64,000 nucleotides of DNA from Taklimakanibacter sp050251035. Lineage in GTDB: Bacteria; Pseudomonadota; Alphaproteobacteria; Rhizobiales; Aestuariivirgaceae. The notes under the pieces were generated by a model. The model had not been told where the DNA came from and did no database searches. It saw only the letters and a program-made list of their open reading frames with translations. Positions 50,276-59,553 of the stretch are shown in pieces. The stretch is from assembly GCA_050251035.1 (NCBI GenBank), contig JBFWNN010000016.1:1-64000 (forward strand), in the 5' to 3' direction. The position numbers were made by a program, and so were the translations under genes. Positions within the stretch are counted from its first letter, which is position 1, and every line of letters starts with the position of its first letter.

Positions 50276-52351
50276 TCATGCTCGAGGGGCGCCGATTTCG
50301 ATCCAGAGATTGCCGTTCTCGCTCTTCTTCGCCGACGTGTCCGGGTAGAGCACGACGGTCGTCAGATTCTGGTCGATCAAAGCCGGACCGGCGACCGGCT
50401 GGCCGGTCTTCAGCGCTGATGCCTGATGCACCGGCAGATCGGCGACACCACCCAGCTCGCGCAGATAGACCGTGCGCGTCTCGCCGCTCGCTTTCTCCGC
50501 CGGGACGGCACGATCAGCGTTCTGCCAGCTCTTGGGCAGCATGCCGATCGCCATGGCCGACCATTCGGTGAATTCGATCGCGTCGCGGCTGCGGACGAAA
50601 TAGACCTTCTCGTGCAACCGATGGAAGGCTTCCAGCACGTCCGCCAAAGCCGCCGCATCGGCGATCTCGCCCCTGGGCAGTGCCAACGACAACTGCCAGA
50701 CCTGACCGCGGTAGCGCGCTTCGACCGAGAACTCGACCTGCCGGTCCTTCGCCGGCACGCGCATGCGCTCGAGATAGTCTTCCGCATCCTTAGCCAGCGC
50801 CGCGAGCGTGGCGTTCACGCCGGTGAAATCGAACCGGGCGCTGGACGCAGCGAAGCTGCGCGAGAAGCTCGATTTGATATCGCTCGCCAGGATGCCGAAG
50901 GCGGAGAGGACGCCCGCGACGGGTGACACGACGACATGTTTGATGCCGAGCTCGCGCGCCATCGGCACGGCATGAAGGCCGGCCGCCGCGCCGCCCACCA
51001 TCATCGTGTATTCGCGCGGATCGATGCCCTGGCGGATGGTGATCTCCTCGATCGCCGCCACCATGTTCTGTTCGACGGTGAGGCCGATGAGGCTCGCGGC
51101 CTCCAGCACATCGATGCCGAGGGGCCGCGCGATCTTCTCCTCGATCGCAGCCTTCGCCTTCGCCGGCGACAAGGTCATGGTGCCGCCGGCGAACTTGTCG
51201 GCGCTCAGGAAGCCGCGCACCAGGTTGGAATCGGTGACCGTCGGCAGGACGCCGCCGCGGTTGTAGCAGGCAGGGCCCGGATAGGAGCCGCTGCTTTCCG
51301 GTCCGACATGGACGAAGCCGCCGGCGTCCACCCTGGCGATGCTGCCGCCACCCGCGCCAATGGTCTTGACCTCGACCGAGGGCACGCCGAAGACATGGCC
51401 CGCGATCACCCCTTCGCGGTGCATCGGAATGGTCCAGTCCGAAACGATGCTGATGTCGAAGCTCGTTCCGCCCATGTCGACGACGATGATGTTGCCATTG
51501 TCGCGGGGCTCGCGCCTCAACACCTGGTTGGCGGCCTCGGGCGCCGCCGAAGGGCCGGACAGGCAAAGGCTGATGGGGCGCGCCACGACCTCGCGCGCCG
51601 CGGTCTGGCCGCCGCTCGAAGTCACGAAGGTGAGAAGCCCCTTGAGCCCTGCGGCTCTCAGCTCATTCTCCAGCTCGTTGATGGCGCGTCCGGCGAGCGG
51701 CTTCAAGGACGCATCGATCGCGGTGGCCGAAGTGCGCCGATATTCCCGAAGCGTCGGGCTCGTCCTGTGGCTCAGGCTGTAGGGCAGACCGGGACAGATC
51801 TTCTCGATCAGGTTGCCGAGCTTGATCTCATGCTCCGGATTGGCGATCGACCACAGCAGCGCGACGGCGATCGCCTCGACGCCCCAGCCCTTGACCTCGT
51901 CCAAGGCCGCGCCGGCTTGGGCGATGGACAGCGGGATCTCGATGCCGCCCTCGCTGTTGACGCGCTCCTCGATGCCGATGGTCAGCCGGCGCGGAATATA
52001 AGGTGGTGGATAGTCGATGGCGATGTTGTAGGTGTCCTGCTTGCCGCCTTCGCGGATGAGGAGCGTATCGCGAAAGCCTTGGGTGCACAGCAGCGCGGTG
52101 CGGGCATATTTGCCCTCCAGAATAGCGTTGGTGGCGACGGTCGTGCCGCAAGCGAGCTTGCTGCAGGCGCCGAGCAGCTCCTCGCGCGTCTGGCCGAGAG
52201 TGTCGGCGATCAGCGAAAGCCCGTGCAGGATGCCACCGCTGATCTGGCCGGGCGTGGTCGGCGCCTTGAAGGAGCGCACGCGGCCGCCTCCGTCCTGCAG
52301 GACGAGATCGGTGAAGGTGCCCCCGACATCGACGGCGATCTGGTAGCTCAT
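50276..52351 (-). CDS. Hydantoinase/oxoprolinase family protein subunit A (HyuA-like)
   Basis: ATP-dependent hydantoinase/5-oxoprolinase N-terminal-type subunit, 691 aa. MSYQIAVDVGGTFTDLVLQDGG is the phosphate-binding start, and VDMGGTSFDISIV and the APEAA/GPSAAPEA region are typical of the ASKHA-like core. ATG at 52351 overlaps the HyuB stop (ATGA), whereas ATG at 52363 would lie deeper in it. It acts with HyuB on N-methylhydantoin, hydantoin or oxoproline-type lactams. The choice among these cannot be made from sequence. Confidence 0.88.
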   Translation of the reverse strand: MSYQIAVDVGGTFTDLVLQDGGGRVRSFKAPTTPGQISGGILHGLSLIADTLGQTREELLGACSKLACGTTVATNAILEGKYARTALLCTQGFRDTLLIREGGKQDTYNIAIDYPPPYIPRRLTIGIEERVNSEGGIEIPLSIAQAGAALDEVKGWGVEAIAVALLWSIANPEHEIKLGNLIEKICPGLPYSLSHRTSPTLREYRRTSATAIDASLKPLAGRAINELENELRAAGLKGLLTFVTSSGGQTAAREVVARPISLCLSGPSAAPEAANQVLRREPRDNGNIIVVDMGGTSFDISIVSDWTIPMHREGVIAGHVFGVPSVEVKTIGAGGGSIARVDAGGFVHVGPESSGSYPGPACYNRGGVLPTVTDSNLVRGFLSADKFAGGTMTLSPAKAKAAIEEKIARPLGIDVLEAASLIGLTVEQNMVAAIEEITIRQGIDPREYTMMVGGAAAGLHAVPMARELGIKHVVVSPVAGVLSAFGILASDIKSSFSRSFAASSARFDFTGVNATLAALAKDAEDYLERMRVPAKDRQVEFSVEARYRGQVWQLSLALPRGEIADAAALADVLEAFHRLHEKVYFVRSRDAIEFTEWSAMAIGMLPKSWQNADRAVPAEKASGETRTVYLRELGGVADLPVHQASALKTGQPVAGPALIDQNLTTVVLYPDTSAKKSENGNLWIEIGAPRA

Positions 52352-54192
52352 GAGGCCCTCCACTGTGCCTTGAGCTCCTGCCGGCGTTTCTGCGTGGCCG
52401 GCTCGTCGACCTCCTCGTCCTTCAGGAGCACTCCGAAGACGTCACGAGCGCGCTCGGGCGTGATGATCCCTTCGCGGACGTCGCGGCAGACGAAATCCGG
52501 CTTGCGGCGCAGCGGATCGCCGAAGCCGCCGCCACCGCAGCCTTGCGACAGGAACCGCTCGCCCGGCGCGATCACCGTGTCGACCGAGATCGGCAGCTCG
52601 GCGACGGCGCCATCCTTGCCGGCCTGCGCGATGCGCATGGCAGCCCCCGCCAGGCCGCCCGCCGTTCCCCGTGGCGGGTTCTGCCGCGACGCCGAATTGA
52701 CGATGAAGCGCACCGGATTGGCGCGCGCCCTGATCGCGCAGTCGGCGCCCGGCGCTCCTTGCCATTCGCCGGCGCCGCCGGAATCGGGCCTGATTTCCAG
52801 TCTCTCGATGAGGATCGGCTGCTGTTGCTCGACCACTTCGACGCTCGACTGCCAGAGGATGCCTTGCGAGCAGCCGCTGCCATAGGTCAGCCAGCCGTCA
52901 TGGCCGTGCATCGCAGGCCCGCCCCAATAGCCCATGATGAGCTGGTTGACGAAAGGCTGGCCATTGCGATGGTCGAGGCCGCTGATCACGGCGCACGAGC
53001 CCGGCATTCCGATCGTGCCATAGGCCGTGCCGAGATCGGACCGGAGCTCGGCGAACATCGACTGTATGTGGGGCACCAGGGCATGGCAGAGATTGGTCGT
53101 CGCGGCCGAGGTCGCGGCCGGGAATTTCGGCCGGCCGATGGCGCAGCCGTCCCTGAGCAGCAAGCGCACGCGCTTGAAGGAGCCGGTGCAGCGCGGAACG
53201 TCGGGTCCCAGAATGTTGAGCACGGCCGTCATGCAGGCGGCCGTCACGGTGCTTTCGGTGAGGTTGATGCCGAGCGGCAGGTTGTCGACATTGTCGGTGA
53301 GGTCGACCGTTATCGCCGCTTCCTCGGGATCGACGGTGAGCTTGGCGCGGATCGGAATGCCGTCCGGCAGGCCTGCATACTCGGAATCATACAGCATTTC
53401 CTTGCGCACGGTTCCGGCCGGAAGCTTGCTAATGGCATCGACCGCCATGCGTTCGGCATACTTCTGAAATTCCTCGAGGAAGGACTCGACCTTGGGGGAG
53501 CCATATTTCCTGCACAGCTCGACCAGCCGGTTCTCCCCGGTCCTGACGGCTGCGAGAACGGCGAGATAGTCGCCATAAAACTGGTCCGGCACCCTGATAT
53601 TGGCGCGGCAGATATCGATGACCTCCGGAACGTCGGCATAATCCTTCTGGATGCGCACGCAGGGAAGGATCAGCCCTTCCTCATAGACGTCCTTTGCCGT
53701 CGGGCTGTAGGTGGTGGGCGTGGGAAAGCCCATATCGCCCAGATGGGCGCGGGCGATGACATAGAAGACGATCCGGTTCTCGAAGAAGACTGGAGCGCAG
53801 ACGGTGAAATCGGCGCAATGGGTATTGCCCATGTAACCGCTGTTGTTGACGAAGCAGTCGCCCGGCCGGATGTCCTTGCCGAATTTCGCCACCACGGCCC
53901 GGGGAATGAGGTCGATGGCGCCGACATGGACCGGCAGCCCCTGCGCCAGACTGATGGAGCGGAACTGATGGTCGGTGAGGCTGCAGGAGAAATCCATCGC
54001 CGTGTTGAGCACGCCCGAACGGCCCGACTTGAACAGCGCGTTGATCATCTCGCGGATGATGGCCTCGAACCGGCGCCTGATCACGACCATGGTGAAGAGA
54101 TCGATCGGCGGAGCTTCGATTTCGGGAGCAGGCTTGCGAAGCAATCGCTTCCTCCGCTTGTTCTTCGTTGGAGGGAGCCTCGCAGCGCCCAT
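52348..54192 (-). CDS. Hydantoinase/oxoprolinase family protein subunit B (HyuB-like)
   Basis: Hydantoinase B/oxoprolinase C-terminal-type subunit, 614 aa. MDFSCSLTDHQ, DIRPGDCFVNNSGYMGNTHCADFTVCAPVF and the C-terminal GGAGEWQGAPGAD and GCGGGGFGDPL segments are family hallmarks. The first ~30 residues are a basic extension (KNKRRKRLLRK) beyond the conserved start. First gene of the Hyu/aminotransferase/SDR/Mo-hydroxylase/FAD-GcvT operon. A 19-bp palindrome lies 50 bp upstream. Confidence 0.88.
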   Translation of the reverse strand: MGAARLPPTKNKRRKRLLRKPAPEIEAPPIDLFTMVVIRRRFEAIIREMINALFKSGRSGVLNTAMDFSCSLTDHQFRSISLAQGLPVHVGAIDLIPRAVVAKFGKDIRPGDCFVNNSGYMGNTHCADFTVCAPVFFENRIVFYVIARAHLGDMGFPTPTTYSPTAKDVYEEGLILPCVRIQKDYADVPEVIDICRANIRVPDQFYGDYLAVLAAVRTGENRLVELCRKYGSPKVESFLEEFQKYAERMAVDAISKLPAGTVRKEMLYDSEYAGLPDGIPIRAKLTVDPEEAAITVDLTDNVDNLPLGINLTESTVTAACMTAVLNILGPDVPRCTGSFKRVRLLLRDGCAIGRPKFPAATSAATTNLCHALVPHIQSMFAELRSDLGTAYGTIGMPGSCAVISGLDHRNGQPFVNQLIMGYWGGPAMHGHDGWLTYGSGCSQGILWQSSVEVVEQQQPILIERLEIRPDSGGAGEWQGAPGADCAIRARANPVRFIVNSASRQNPPRGTAGGLAGAAMRIAQAGKDGAVAELPISVDTVIAPGERFLSQGCGGGGFGDPLRRKPDFVCRDVREGIITPERARDVFGVLLKDEEVDEPATQKRRQELKAQWRAS

Positions 54193-54241
54193 GATTGCGC
54201 GGATTCTTACGGCCAGCCGCCATGAGCGTCGACTAATATCT

Positions 54242-54260
54242 TTTGATCAGCCCTATCAAA
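54242..54260. promoter_or_regulatory. Candidate LysR-type operator TTTGAT-N7-ATCAAA
   Basis: A perfect 6+7+6 inverted repeat containing a T-N11-A pattern, 50 bp upstream of hyuB and 21 bp downstream of the LysR gene stop. Placement suggests that the adjacent LysR protein activates the hyu operon. Confidence 0.5.
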
Positions 54261-54280
54261 CGGGATGATAAACCATGCAT

Positions 54281-55171
54281 TTACTGCAGGGATTTGAGCG
54301 CCGCCTCGATATAGCCGACGAAAAGCTGGGCCGGCGCCGAAAGGCTCTTCTGCCCGGGAAAAGCCGCGATGAGGGTGCGGTGGATCTCCGGCTCGATCAG
54401 ATGGAAGCTTTTCAGCTCGCCGCGCTCCACGGCGCTCTTGACGGCGGCCGCCGGCAGGATGGAATGCCACCCGGCATCGCGGATGAGCCCGAACACCACC
54501 GCAAGTGAATCGACCTCCATCGTGGCCGTGAGCCGCAAGCCGGCGCGCTCCAGCTCGTTGTCGATCAATATGCGGGTGAGGTTCTGGGACGAGGGCAAGA
54601 CCAGCTTCAGATCCTGGATATCGACGCATTTGACCTCAGGGCCGGAGATCGTGCTCGTCACATTGGTGACCAGCAGCAACTCCTCGGTGACGAGCCGCTG
54701 ATAGCGCAGGCGCCGCTCCTCCTCGAACTCGCTCAGCACCGCGACATCGAGCTTGCCCTCGACCAGCCATTCCACCAGATGCGCGCTATAGCCTTCATGC
54801 ACGGTAAGCTGCACGTCCGGGTTCTGGGCGCCGAATTCGGTCAGCACCGCCGGCAGGATGCCGATGGCCACCGAAGGCGGCACGCCGACCGAGAGATTGC
54901 CGATCAGGCGACCGGATATGCTGCGCAGCTCCTCTTTGACCGTTTCGAGCCGCTTGAGGATATCGACGCACAGGGGATAGAGGCGGGTCGCGGCAGCGTT
55001 GGGGATGACGCCCTGGGCCGAGCGCTCGAACAGGACAGCGCCATTGTCGACCTCGAGCCGGCGGATCTGCATGCTGACGGCGGGCTGCACCACATGCAGC
55101 CGGCGGGCCGCCTTGGTGATGCTCCTCTCTTCATAGAGAGCGACGAAATACTGGATTTGCCTGAAGTCCAT
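54281..55171 (-). CDS. LysR family transcriptional regulator
   Basis: Regulator of 296 aa. The N-terminal helix-turn-helix is typical (MDFRQIQYFVALYEERSITKAARRLHVVQPAVSMQIRRLE), followed by a periplasmic-binding-like effector domain starting NLSVGVPPSVA. It is encoded upstream of hyuB on the same strand and divergent from the B12-mutase operon, so it could control either or both. Palindromes at 54242-54260 and 55244-55258 are the candidate binding sites. Confidence 0.9.
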   Translation of the reverse strand: MDFRQIQYFVALYEERSITKAARRLHVVQPAVSMQIRRLEVDNGAVLFERSAQGVIPNAAATRLYPLCVDILKRLETVKEELRSISGRLIGNLSVGVPPSVAIGILPAVLTEFGAQNPDVQLTVHEGYSAHLVEWLVEGKLDVAVLSEFEEERRLRYQRLVTEELLLVTNVTSTISGPEVKCVDIQDLKLVLPSSQNLTRILIDNELERAGLRLTATMEVDSLAVVFGLIRDAGWHSILPAAAVKSAVERGELKSFHLIEPEIHRTLIAAFPGQKSLSAPAQLFVGYIEAALKSLQ

Positions 55172-55243
55172 TCTGCCTACCGTGACGTGACGACGAGGCG
55201 TCCCTGCCCGCGTCTGCCTGTCACGTCCCTCCCCTACTATTCT

Positions 55244-55289
55244 TGATGGCCGCCATCATCAGACTTTATTGGATTTCCGTTTGCAAATC
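55244..55289. promoter_or_regulatory. Palindromes in LysR / mutase-operon divergent promoter
   Basis: TGATGGC-C-GCCATCA (55244-55258) is a perfect 15-bp palindrome, and GATTT (55272-55276) pairs with AAATC (55285-55289) 8 bp apart. Both lie in the 158-bp divergent region between the LysR gene and the B12-mutase operon, where LysR proteins normally bind. Confidence 0.45.
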
Positions 55290-55329
55290 ATCAAAGTAGT
55301 TCGCGCTCTTATCACTACTGGTGCCTTGA

Positions 55330-55761
55330 ATGGGCGATCGAGTTTCAGCGGGTAGAAGGCCCATTCGAGTGCTCATGGCCAAGGTCGGCCTCGATGGCCA
55401 CGACGTCGGCGCGCGCGTAGTGGCGCGCGGACTGCTCGAAGCAGGCATGGAGGTCATCTATACCGGCATCAGGCGCACACCGCAGCAGATCGTCCGCACC
55501 GCCATCGATGAGGATGTCGACGTCGTCGGGGTGAGCATCCTGTCCGGCGCCCATGACGTCCTCCTGCCGCGCCTCAGGCAGCTTCTCGACGAGGCCGGCG
55601 CCCCGTCGATCGTTCTCATAGCCGGCGGCGTGATCCCGCAGGAAGACATCCCCGAGCTCATCCGCCAGGGCGTGACGCGCGTCTTTCTCTCGGGCACGTC
55701 GATCGCCGAGATCGCGGGCGCGATCAAGCATCTGGTGGCAGAGAGGACCGTGGTTCAGTGA
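55330..55761 (+). CDS. B12-binding small subunit of an acyl-CoA mutase
   Basis: Cobalamin-binding Rossmann protein of 143 aa. VLMAKVGLDGHDVGARVV carries the DxHxxG motif with Asp22, His24 (lower axial ligand) and Gly27; VSILSG (68-73) and IAGGVIP complete the B12-binding pattern. The size equals the separate small subunits of isobutyryl-CoA and 2-hydroxyisobutyryl-CoA mutases. First gene of the operon; its stop overlaps the CoA-ligase start by 4 bp (GTGA). The catalytic partner is encoded at 59550. Confidence 0.92.
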   Translation: MGDRVSAGRRPIRVLMAKVGLDGHDVGARVVARGLLEAGMEVIYTGIRRTPQQIVRTAIDEDVDVVGVSILSGAHDVLLPRLRQLLDEAGAPSIVLIAGGVIPQEDIPELIRQGVTRVFLSGTSIAEIAGAIKHLVAERTVVQ

Positions 55762-57287
55762 GCATCGACGCGCCCGTGCAGAATGCCGTGCGGCACTTCG
55801 CCGGCCGCATCGCCTTGATCGACGGCGACCGCCGATGGACCTTCGCCGAGCTCGGGCGGCTCGCGAATGCCGTCGCCGGCGGCCTGAGCCGGAGGCTCAC
55901 GCCCGGCAGCCGGGTCGGACTGTTCATGAAGAACCGCGCCGAATACCTCATCCTGCAGCTGGCACTCGAGCGCGCCGGCCTGGTCAGGGTTCCGATCAAC
56001 GCACTCTATACGGCGCATGAGGTGGAGAAGATCATCGCCGACTGCGATGCGGCGGCGGTGTTCTGCGATGCGGCGGGCGAGGCCAAAGTCGGCGGACTCG
56101 ACCGGTCCGGCATCTGGTTGTGCAATGTGGAAGGCTCCGCCGCGGGCGGGCCTGACTGGCGGGCGTTGACGCTCACCGAGGCCTCCAGTGTTGCGGGCCA
56201 TGACGATCTCGATGCGCTGTGCTCGATCAACTATACCTCCGGCTCATCCGGCCAGCCCAAGGGCGTGATGCTGACGCATCGCAATTGGCGATCCGTCACC
56301 AAGAACATGCTCATCGACCGCGACGTTCGCGGCGACGACCGGTTGGCCCATGTCGGCCCTCTCAGCCATGCGAGCGGAACCTATTTCACGCCGTTCTTCC
56401 TGCGCGGCGCCGCCAACATCATCGTGAACGGCGCCTGGCAGCAGCTTCTCGCGACCATCGAGCGTGAGAGGGTGACAGCCTTCAGCTGCGTTCCGACGGT
56501 TCTGACCCGAATCCTCAACTCCCCCGATATCGAGCGCCACGATACCACGAGCCTTCGCTGGATCGGCTATGGGGCGGAAGCTATCCAGCCGACGACGCTC
56601 GACAAGGCCGTGCTGCGCTGGGGCTCCATCCTGACCCACAATTACGGGCTGACCGAGGCCATGATGACCTGCGTAAGACTCGGTCCCGAGGATCATTTCG
56701 CGGCCACGCCCGACGGCGGCCGCATGCTGCGGCATGGCTGCATCGGCTCGCCCTATACGTTCGTCGACATCGTCCTGCGCAGCCCCGACGGCACGCCGGT
56801 CGTGGACGGCGAGACCGGCGAGATCACCATCCGCGCCGAGCATGTCATGCAAGGCTATTGGAAGCGTCCGAAGGAAACGGCGGAGGTGCTGAAAGACGGC
56901 TGGCTGTGGTCGGGCGATCTCGCCAGGATTGGCGCCGATGGCCTCATCTATCTCGTCGGCCGCAGCAAGGAGATGCTGATCAGCGGCGGCTTCAACATCT
57001 ATCCGCGCGAGATCGAGAGCTGCCTGTCGGGATGCCCGGGAGTCGAGGAGGCGGCCGTCATCGGCATGCCCGACCGGGAGTTCGGCGAGATCGCGGTCGC
57101 CTTCGTGGTCGCAAGCTCCGGCCACCGGGCGACGGCCGCCGCCTGCGAAGCCCATTGCAAGCCGATTCTCGGCTTCCGCACTCCAAAACGCTGGCATTTC
57201 CTTGCCGCATTGCCCCGCACCGGCAACGGCAAAGTCGACAAGACCGCATTGAGGAGCCATTTCAGCCGCGAGACGGTGAGCCCATGA
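55758..57287 (+). CDS. AMP-forming acyl-CoA synthetase (CoA ligase)
   Basis: ANL-family ligase of 509 aa that activates a carboxylic acid to its CoA thioester. The P-loop is YTSGSSGQPKGVMLTH, then NYGLTEAMMT, WSGDLARIGADGLIYLVGR, and the catalytic Lys in TGNGKVDKTAL. GTG start at 55758 overlaps the upstream stop. Located inside the mutase operon, so it should prepare the mutase substrate. Acid specificity is unknown; medium or branched short-chain acids are suggested by context only. Confidence 0.92.
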   Translation: MSIDAPVQNAVRHFAGRIALIDGDRRWTFAELGRLANAVAGGLSRRLTPGSRVGLFMKNRAEYLILQLALERAGLVRVPINALYTAHEVEKIIADCDAAAVFCDAAGEAKVGGLDRSGIWLCNVEGSAAGGPDWRALTLTEASSVAGHDDLDALCSINYTSGSSGQPKGVMLTHRNWRSVTKNMLIDRDVRGDDRLAHVGPLSHASGTYFTPFFLRGAANIIVNGAWQQLLATIERERVTAFSCVPTVLTRILNSPDIERHDTTSLRWIGYGAEAIQPTTLDKAVLRWGSILTHNYGLTEAMMTCVRLGPEDHFAATPDGGRMLRHGCIGSPYTFVDIVLRSPDGTPVVDGETGEITIRAEHVMQGYWKRPKETAEVLKDGWLWSGDLARIGADGLIYLVGRSKEMLISGGFNIYPREIESCLSGCPGVEEAAVIGMPDREFGEIAVAFVVASSGHRATAAACEAHCKPILGFRTPKRWHFLAALPRTGNGKVDKTALRSHFSRETVSP

Positions 57288-58471
57288 TCGACGACAGCCA
57301 TGTCTATGTCGCAGCCGTGGCGCGCACGCCGTTCGGCCGGTTCGGCGGCAGGCTCAAGGATGTGAGCGGCCCCGAGCTCGGGGCTCTTGCGATGGACGAG
57401 ACGATCGGCCGCTCGGGCGTCGATCCGCAAGCGATCGATGCGGTCTATGCCGGCGTCGGCATGATCGCAAGCGCCGTGCTGACGCCCGCGCGCCAGGCGG
57501 TATTGCGCTCCCGCAAGCTCAGGCCGTCCACTCCGTCGCTGACTATCGATCGCGCCTGCTGCTCGGGAATGACGGCGATCAGCCTCGGTTGGAAGGACAT
57601 CCGTCTCGGTCTCGCCGATACCGTGCTGTGCGGCGGCTTCGAGAACCTGAGTCAGACGCCGTTTCTGTGGCCGCGCCAGCGCGGCGCCCGCCCCGGCACG
57701 GTCGACGTCACCGATCCCCTGCTACTGCGCGCCGAATTCCTCGACAAGGCGATCGCCGCCTATACCGGCGAAGAGGCGTCCCGCCTCGGCATAACGCGCG
57801 CCGATCAGGATGAATGGGCGCTGGCGAGCCACGAGAAGTATTTCAAGGCGAAGGCCGAGGATCATTTCACTTTCGAGTGCTTTGCGCTGACCGACAGTGA
57901 AGCACCTTTCGCGTCCGATGAATCGCCGCGAAGCGATACCTCGCTCGCCAAGCTCGCGAGCCTCAAGCCCGTCTATGGCAGCCCGACGGTCACGCCCGGC
58001 AACGCACCGGGCTTGAGCGATGGCGCCGCCTTCGTCCTGCTGGTGTCGGGGCGCTTCGCCCGTGCTCACGGCATCACGCCGCTGGCGCGGATCCTGGGTT
58101 ACGCGCAGGTCGCTTCGGGACCGACCACCGGAAGCTACACGCCCGGCATCGCCATCGCCGAGCTCGTGACGCGGACGAATGTCGCGCTGCAGGACATCAG
58201 GCAGTTCGAGATCAACGAGGCCTTCGCGGCGACCCCGCTCGCCAGCACCCTGCATCTCGCCGATGGCGACCGCGGCGCTGCGGAGGAACTGCGTGAGCGC
58301 ACGAATCCCTATGGCGGCGCCGTGGCGATCGGCCATCCGCTGGGCGCCAGCGGCGCGCGCCTCGCCATGACCGTCACCAACGGTCTCAGGCGGAATGGCG
58401 GAGGCATCGGCGCCGCGGCAATTTGCGGCGGCTACGGCCAGGGCGATGCGCTGCTGTTGGCGGTCGAATAG
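57284..58471 (+). CDS. Thiolase family protein (acetyl-CoA acyltransferase-like)
   Basis: Thiolase of 395 aa. The nucleophilic Cys92 lies in DRACCSGMTAI (CxSG). NEAFAATPLA, GHPLGASGAR with the active-site His, and CGGYGQGDALL (a variant of the usual CxGGGQG) complete the site. ATG at 57284 overlaps the ligase stop by 4 bp. It should cleave a 3-ketoacyl-CoA made after the mutase step, releasing acetyl-CoA or propionyl-CoA. The enzymes between mutase and thiolase are not in this operon. Confidence 0.9.
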   Translation: MIDDSHVYVAAVARTPFGRFGGRLKDVSGPELGALAMDETIGRSGVDPQAIDAVYAGVGMIASAVLTPARQAVLRSRKLRPSTPSLTIDRACCSGMTAISLGWKDIRLGLADTVLCGGFENLSQTPFLWPRQRGARPGTVDVTDPLLLRAEFLDKAIAAYTGEEASRLGITRADQDEWALASHEKYFKAKAEDHFTFECFALTDSEAPFASDESPRSDTSLAKLASLKPVYGSPTVTPGNAPGLSDGAAFVLLVSGRFARAHGITPLARILGYAQVASGPTTGSYTPGIAIAELVTRTNVALQDIRQFEINEAFAATPLASTLHLADGDRGAAEELRERTNPYGGAVAIGHPLGASGARLAMTVTNGLRRNGGGIGAAAICGGYGQGDALLLAVE

Positions 58472-58479
58472 GAGGCGCC

Positions 58480-59553
58480 ATGGAGCCTTCCGTCCGACAG
58501 CATCTGGCCCAGTCGCTCACCGCGGTCGAGAATCGCAGCGGCGACTGGCGCGGCGTGCTGGCCGAAAGCTATGGCGGCGCTCATGAGCTCACCATCATCG
58601 GCGTCACCGGGCCACCGGGGTCGGGCAAATCAACCCTTATCGACGCGCTCGCCGCGCATTGGGCGGAACAGGGCCTGACGGTCGGCGTCCTCGCCATCGA
58701 TCCCTCGAGTCCCTTCTCCGGCGGGGCGATTCTCGGCGACCGGCTGCGCATGCGCCGGTCGGAAGATCTCGGTAATGTTTTCATCCGCAGCATGTCGGCA
58801 CGGGGTCATGGCGGCGGACTCAATGCCGCGGCCCTCGATCTGTGCACCGTGATGGCGGCGCATGGGTGCTCGCATGTGCTGCTCGAAGCCGTGGGCTCGG
58901 GGCAAAGCGAAGTCGATATCGGCTTCGTCGCCGACTGCACCCTCGTCGTCGCCGTGCCGGGCCTCGGTGATTCCGTTCAGGCGGCCAAGGCCGGCCTCAT
59001 GGAAATCGGCGATCTCTATATCGTCAACAAGAGCGACCTGCCGCAGGCAAGGTCGGTGCAACAGGACTTGGCCGCCATGCTCGCGGTGTCCTTTCACGGC
59101 AAGCCCGGCTGCAATGATCCCCTGAGGGCGAAGAATGCCCCGGCGCGACCCGTCGGCGCCATGCCGCGCTCCTTGAGCGAACGTCATGGCGATCCCGACG
59201 CGGGAGCGCCCTATTGGCATCCACCCGTCCTCGCCGCCGCGATCGAGCGACCCGATCTCATCGCCGGGATCACGCAGTCGATTGCAAACTTTCAGCAATG
59301 GCTCGACATTTCGCGGCATCGCCATAAGCGCAGGACGCAGGCCTTCGCCAGTCATGTCCTCGCCATCGCCAAAGACCGCCTGTTCAGCGACTGGACACGC
59401 GATCTGGAGCAGAAATTGGGCCAGCGCCTCGAAGACTGGGCCGCCGGCGCGCAGCTGGCCGGCGGCACCATGGACCCTTACCAGATTGCCGACAGGTTGA
59501 TGGCGGGCGCTGAAGCCAAGGAACTTTCGGGCAAACACGGGAGCAGCCTATGA
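58480..59553 (+). CDS. meaB: MeaB/ArgK-type GTPase, acyl-CoA mutase chaperone
   Basis: P-loop GTPase of 357 aa. GVTGPPGSGKSTLIDAL is Walker A, AIDPSSPFSGGAILGDRLRM the MeaB base-switch region, LLEAVGSGQSEVDI Walker B and VNKSDLPQA the guanine-specificity NKxD. MeaB proteins load adenosylcobalamin and protect B12 mutases, which fits its position between thiolase and mutase large subunit. Start ATG 58480 has GGAGG 5 bp upstream. It overlaps the mutase gene by 4 bp. Confidence 0.92.
   Translation: MEPSVRQHLAQSLTAVENRSGDWRGVLAESYGGAHELTIIGVTGPPGSGKSTLIDALAAHWAEQGLTVGVLAIDPSSPFSGGAILGDRLRMRRSEDLGNVFIRSMSARGHGGGLNAAALDLCTVMAAHGCSHVLLEAVGSGQSEVDIGFVADCTLVVAVPGLGDSVQAAKAGLMEIGDLYIVNKSDLPQARSVQQDLAAMLAVSFHGKPGCNDPLRAKNAPARPVGAMPRSLSERHGDPDAGAPYWHPPVLAAAIERPDLIAGITQSIANFQQWLDISRHRHKRRTQAFASHVLAIAKDRLFSDWTRDLEQKLGQRLEDWAAGAQLAGGTMDPYQIADRLMAGAEAKELSGKHGSSL

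Noticed and set aside
55172..55329. Cobalamin riboswitch before the B12-mutase operon
   Set aside because: The region is a short divergent promoter with palindromes; it is too short and lacks a recognisable B12-box and associated stems.
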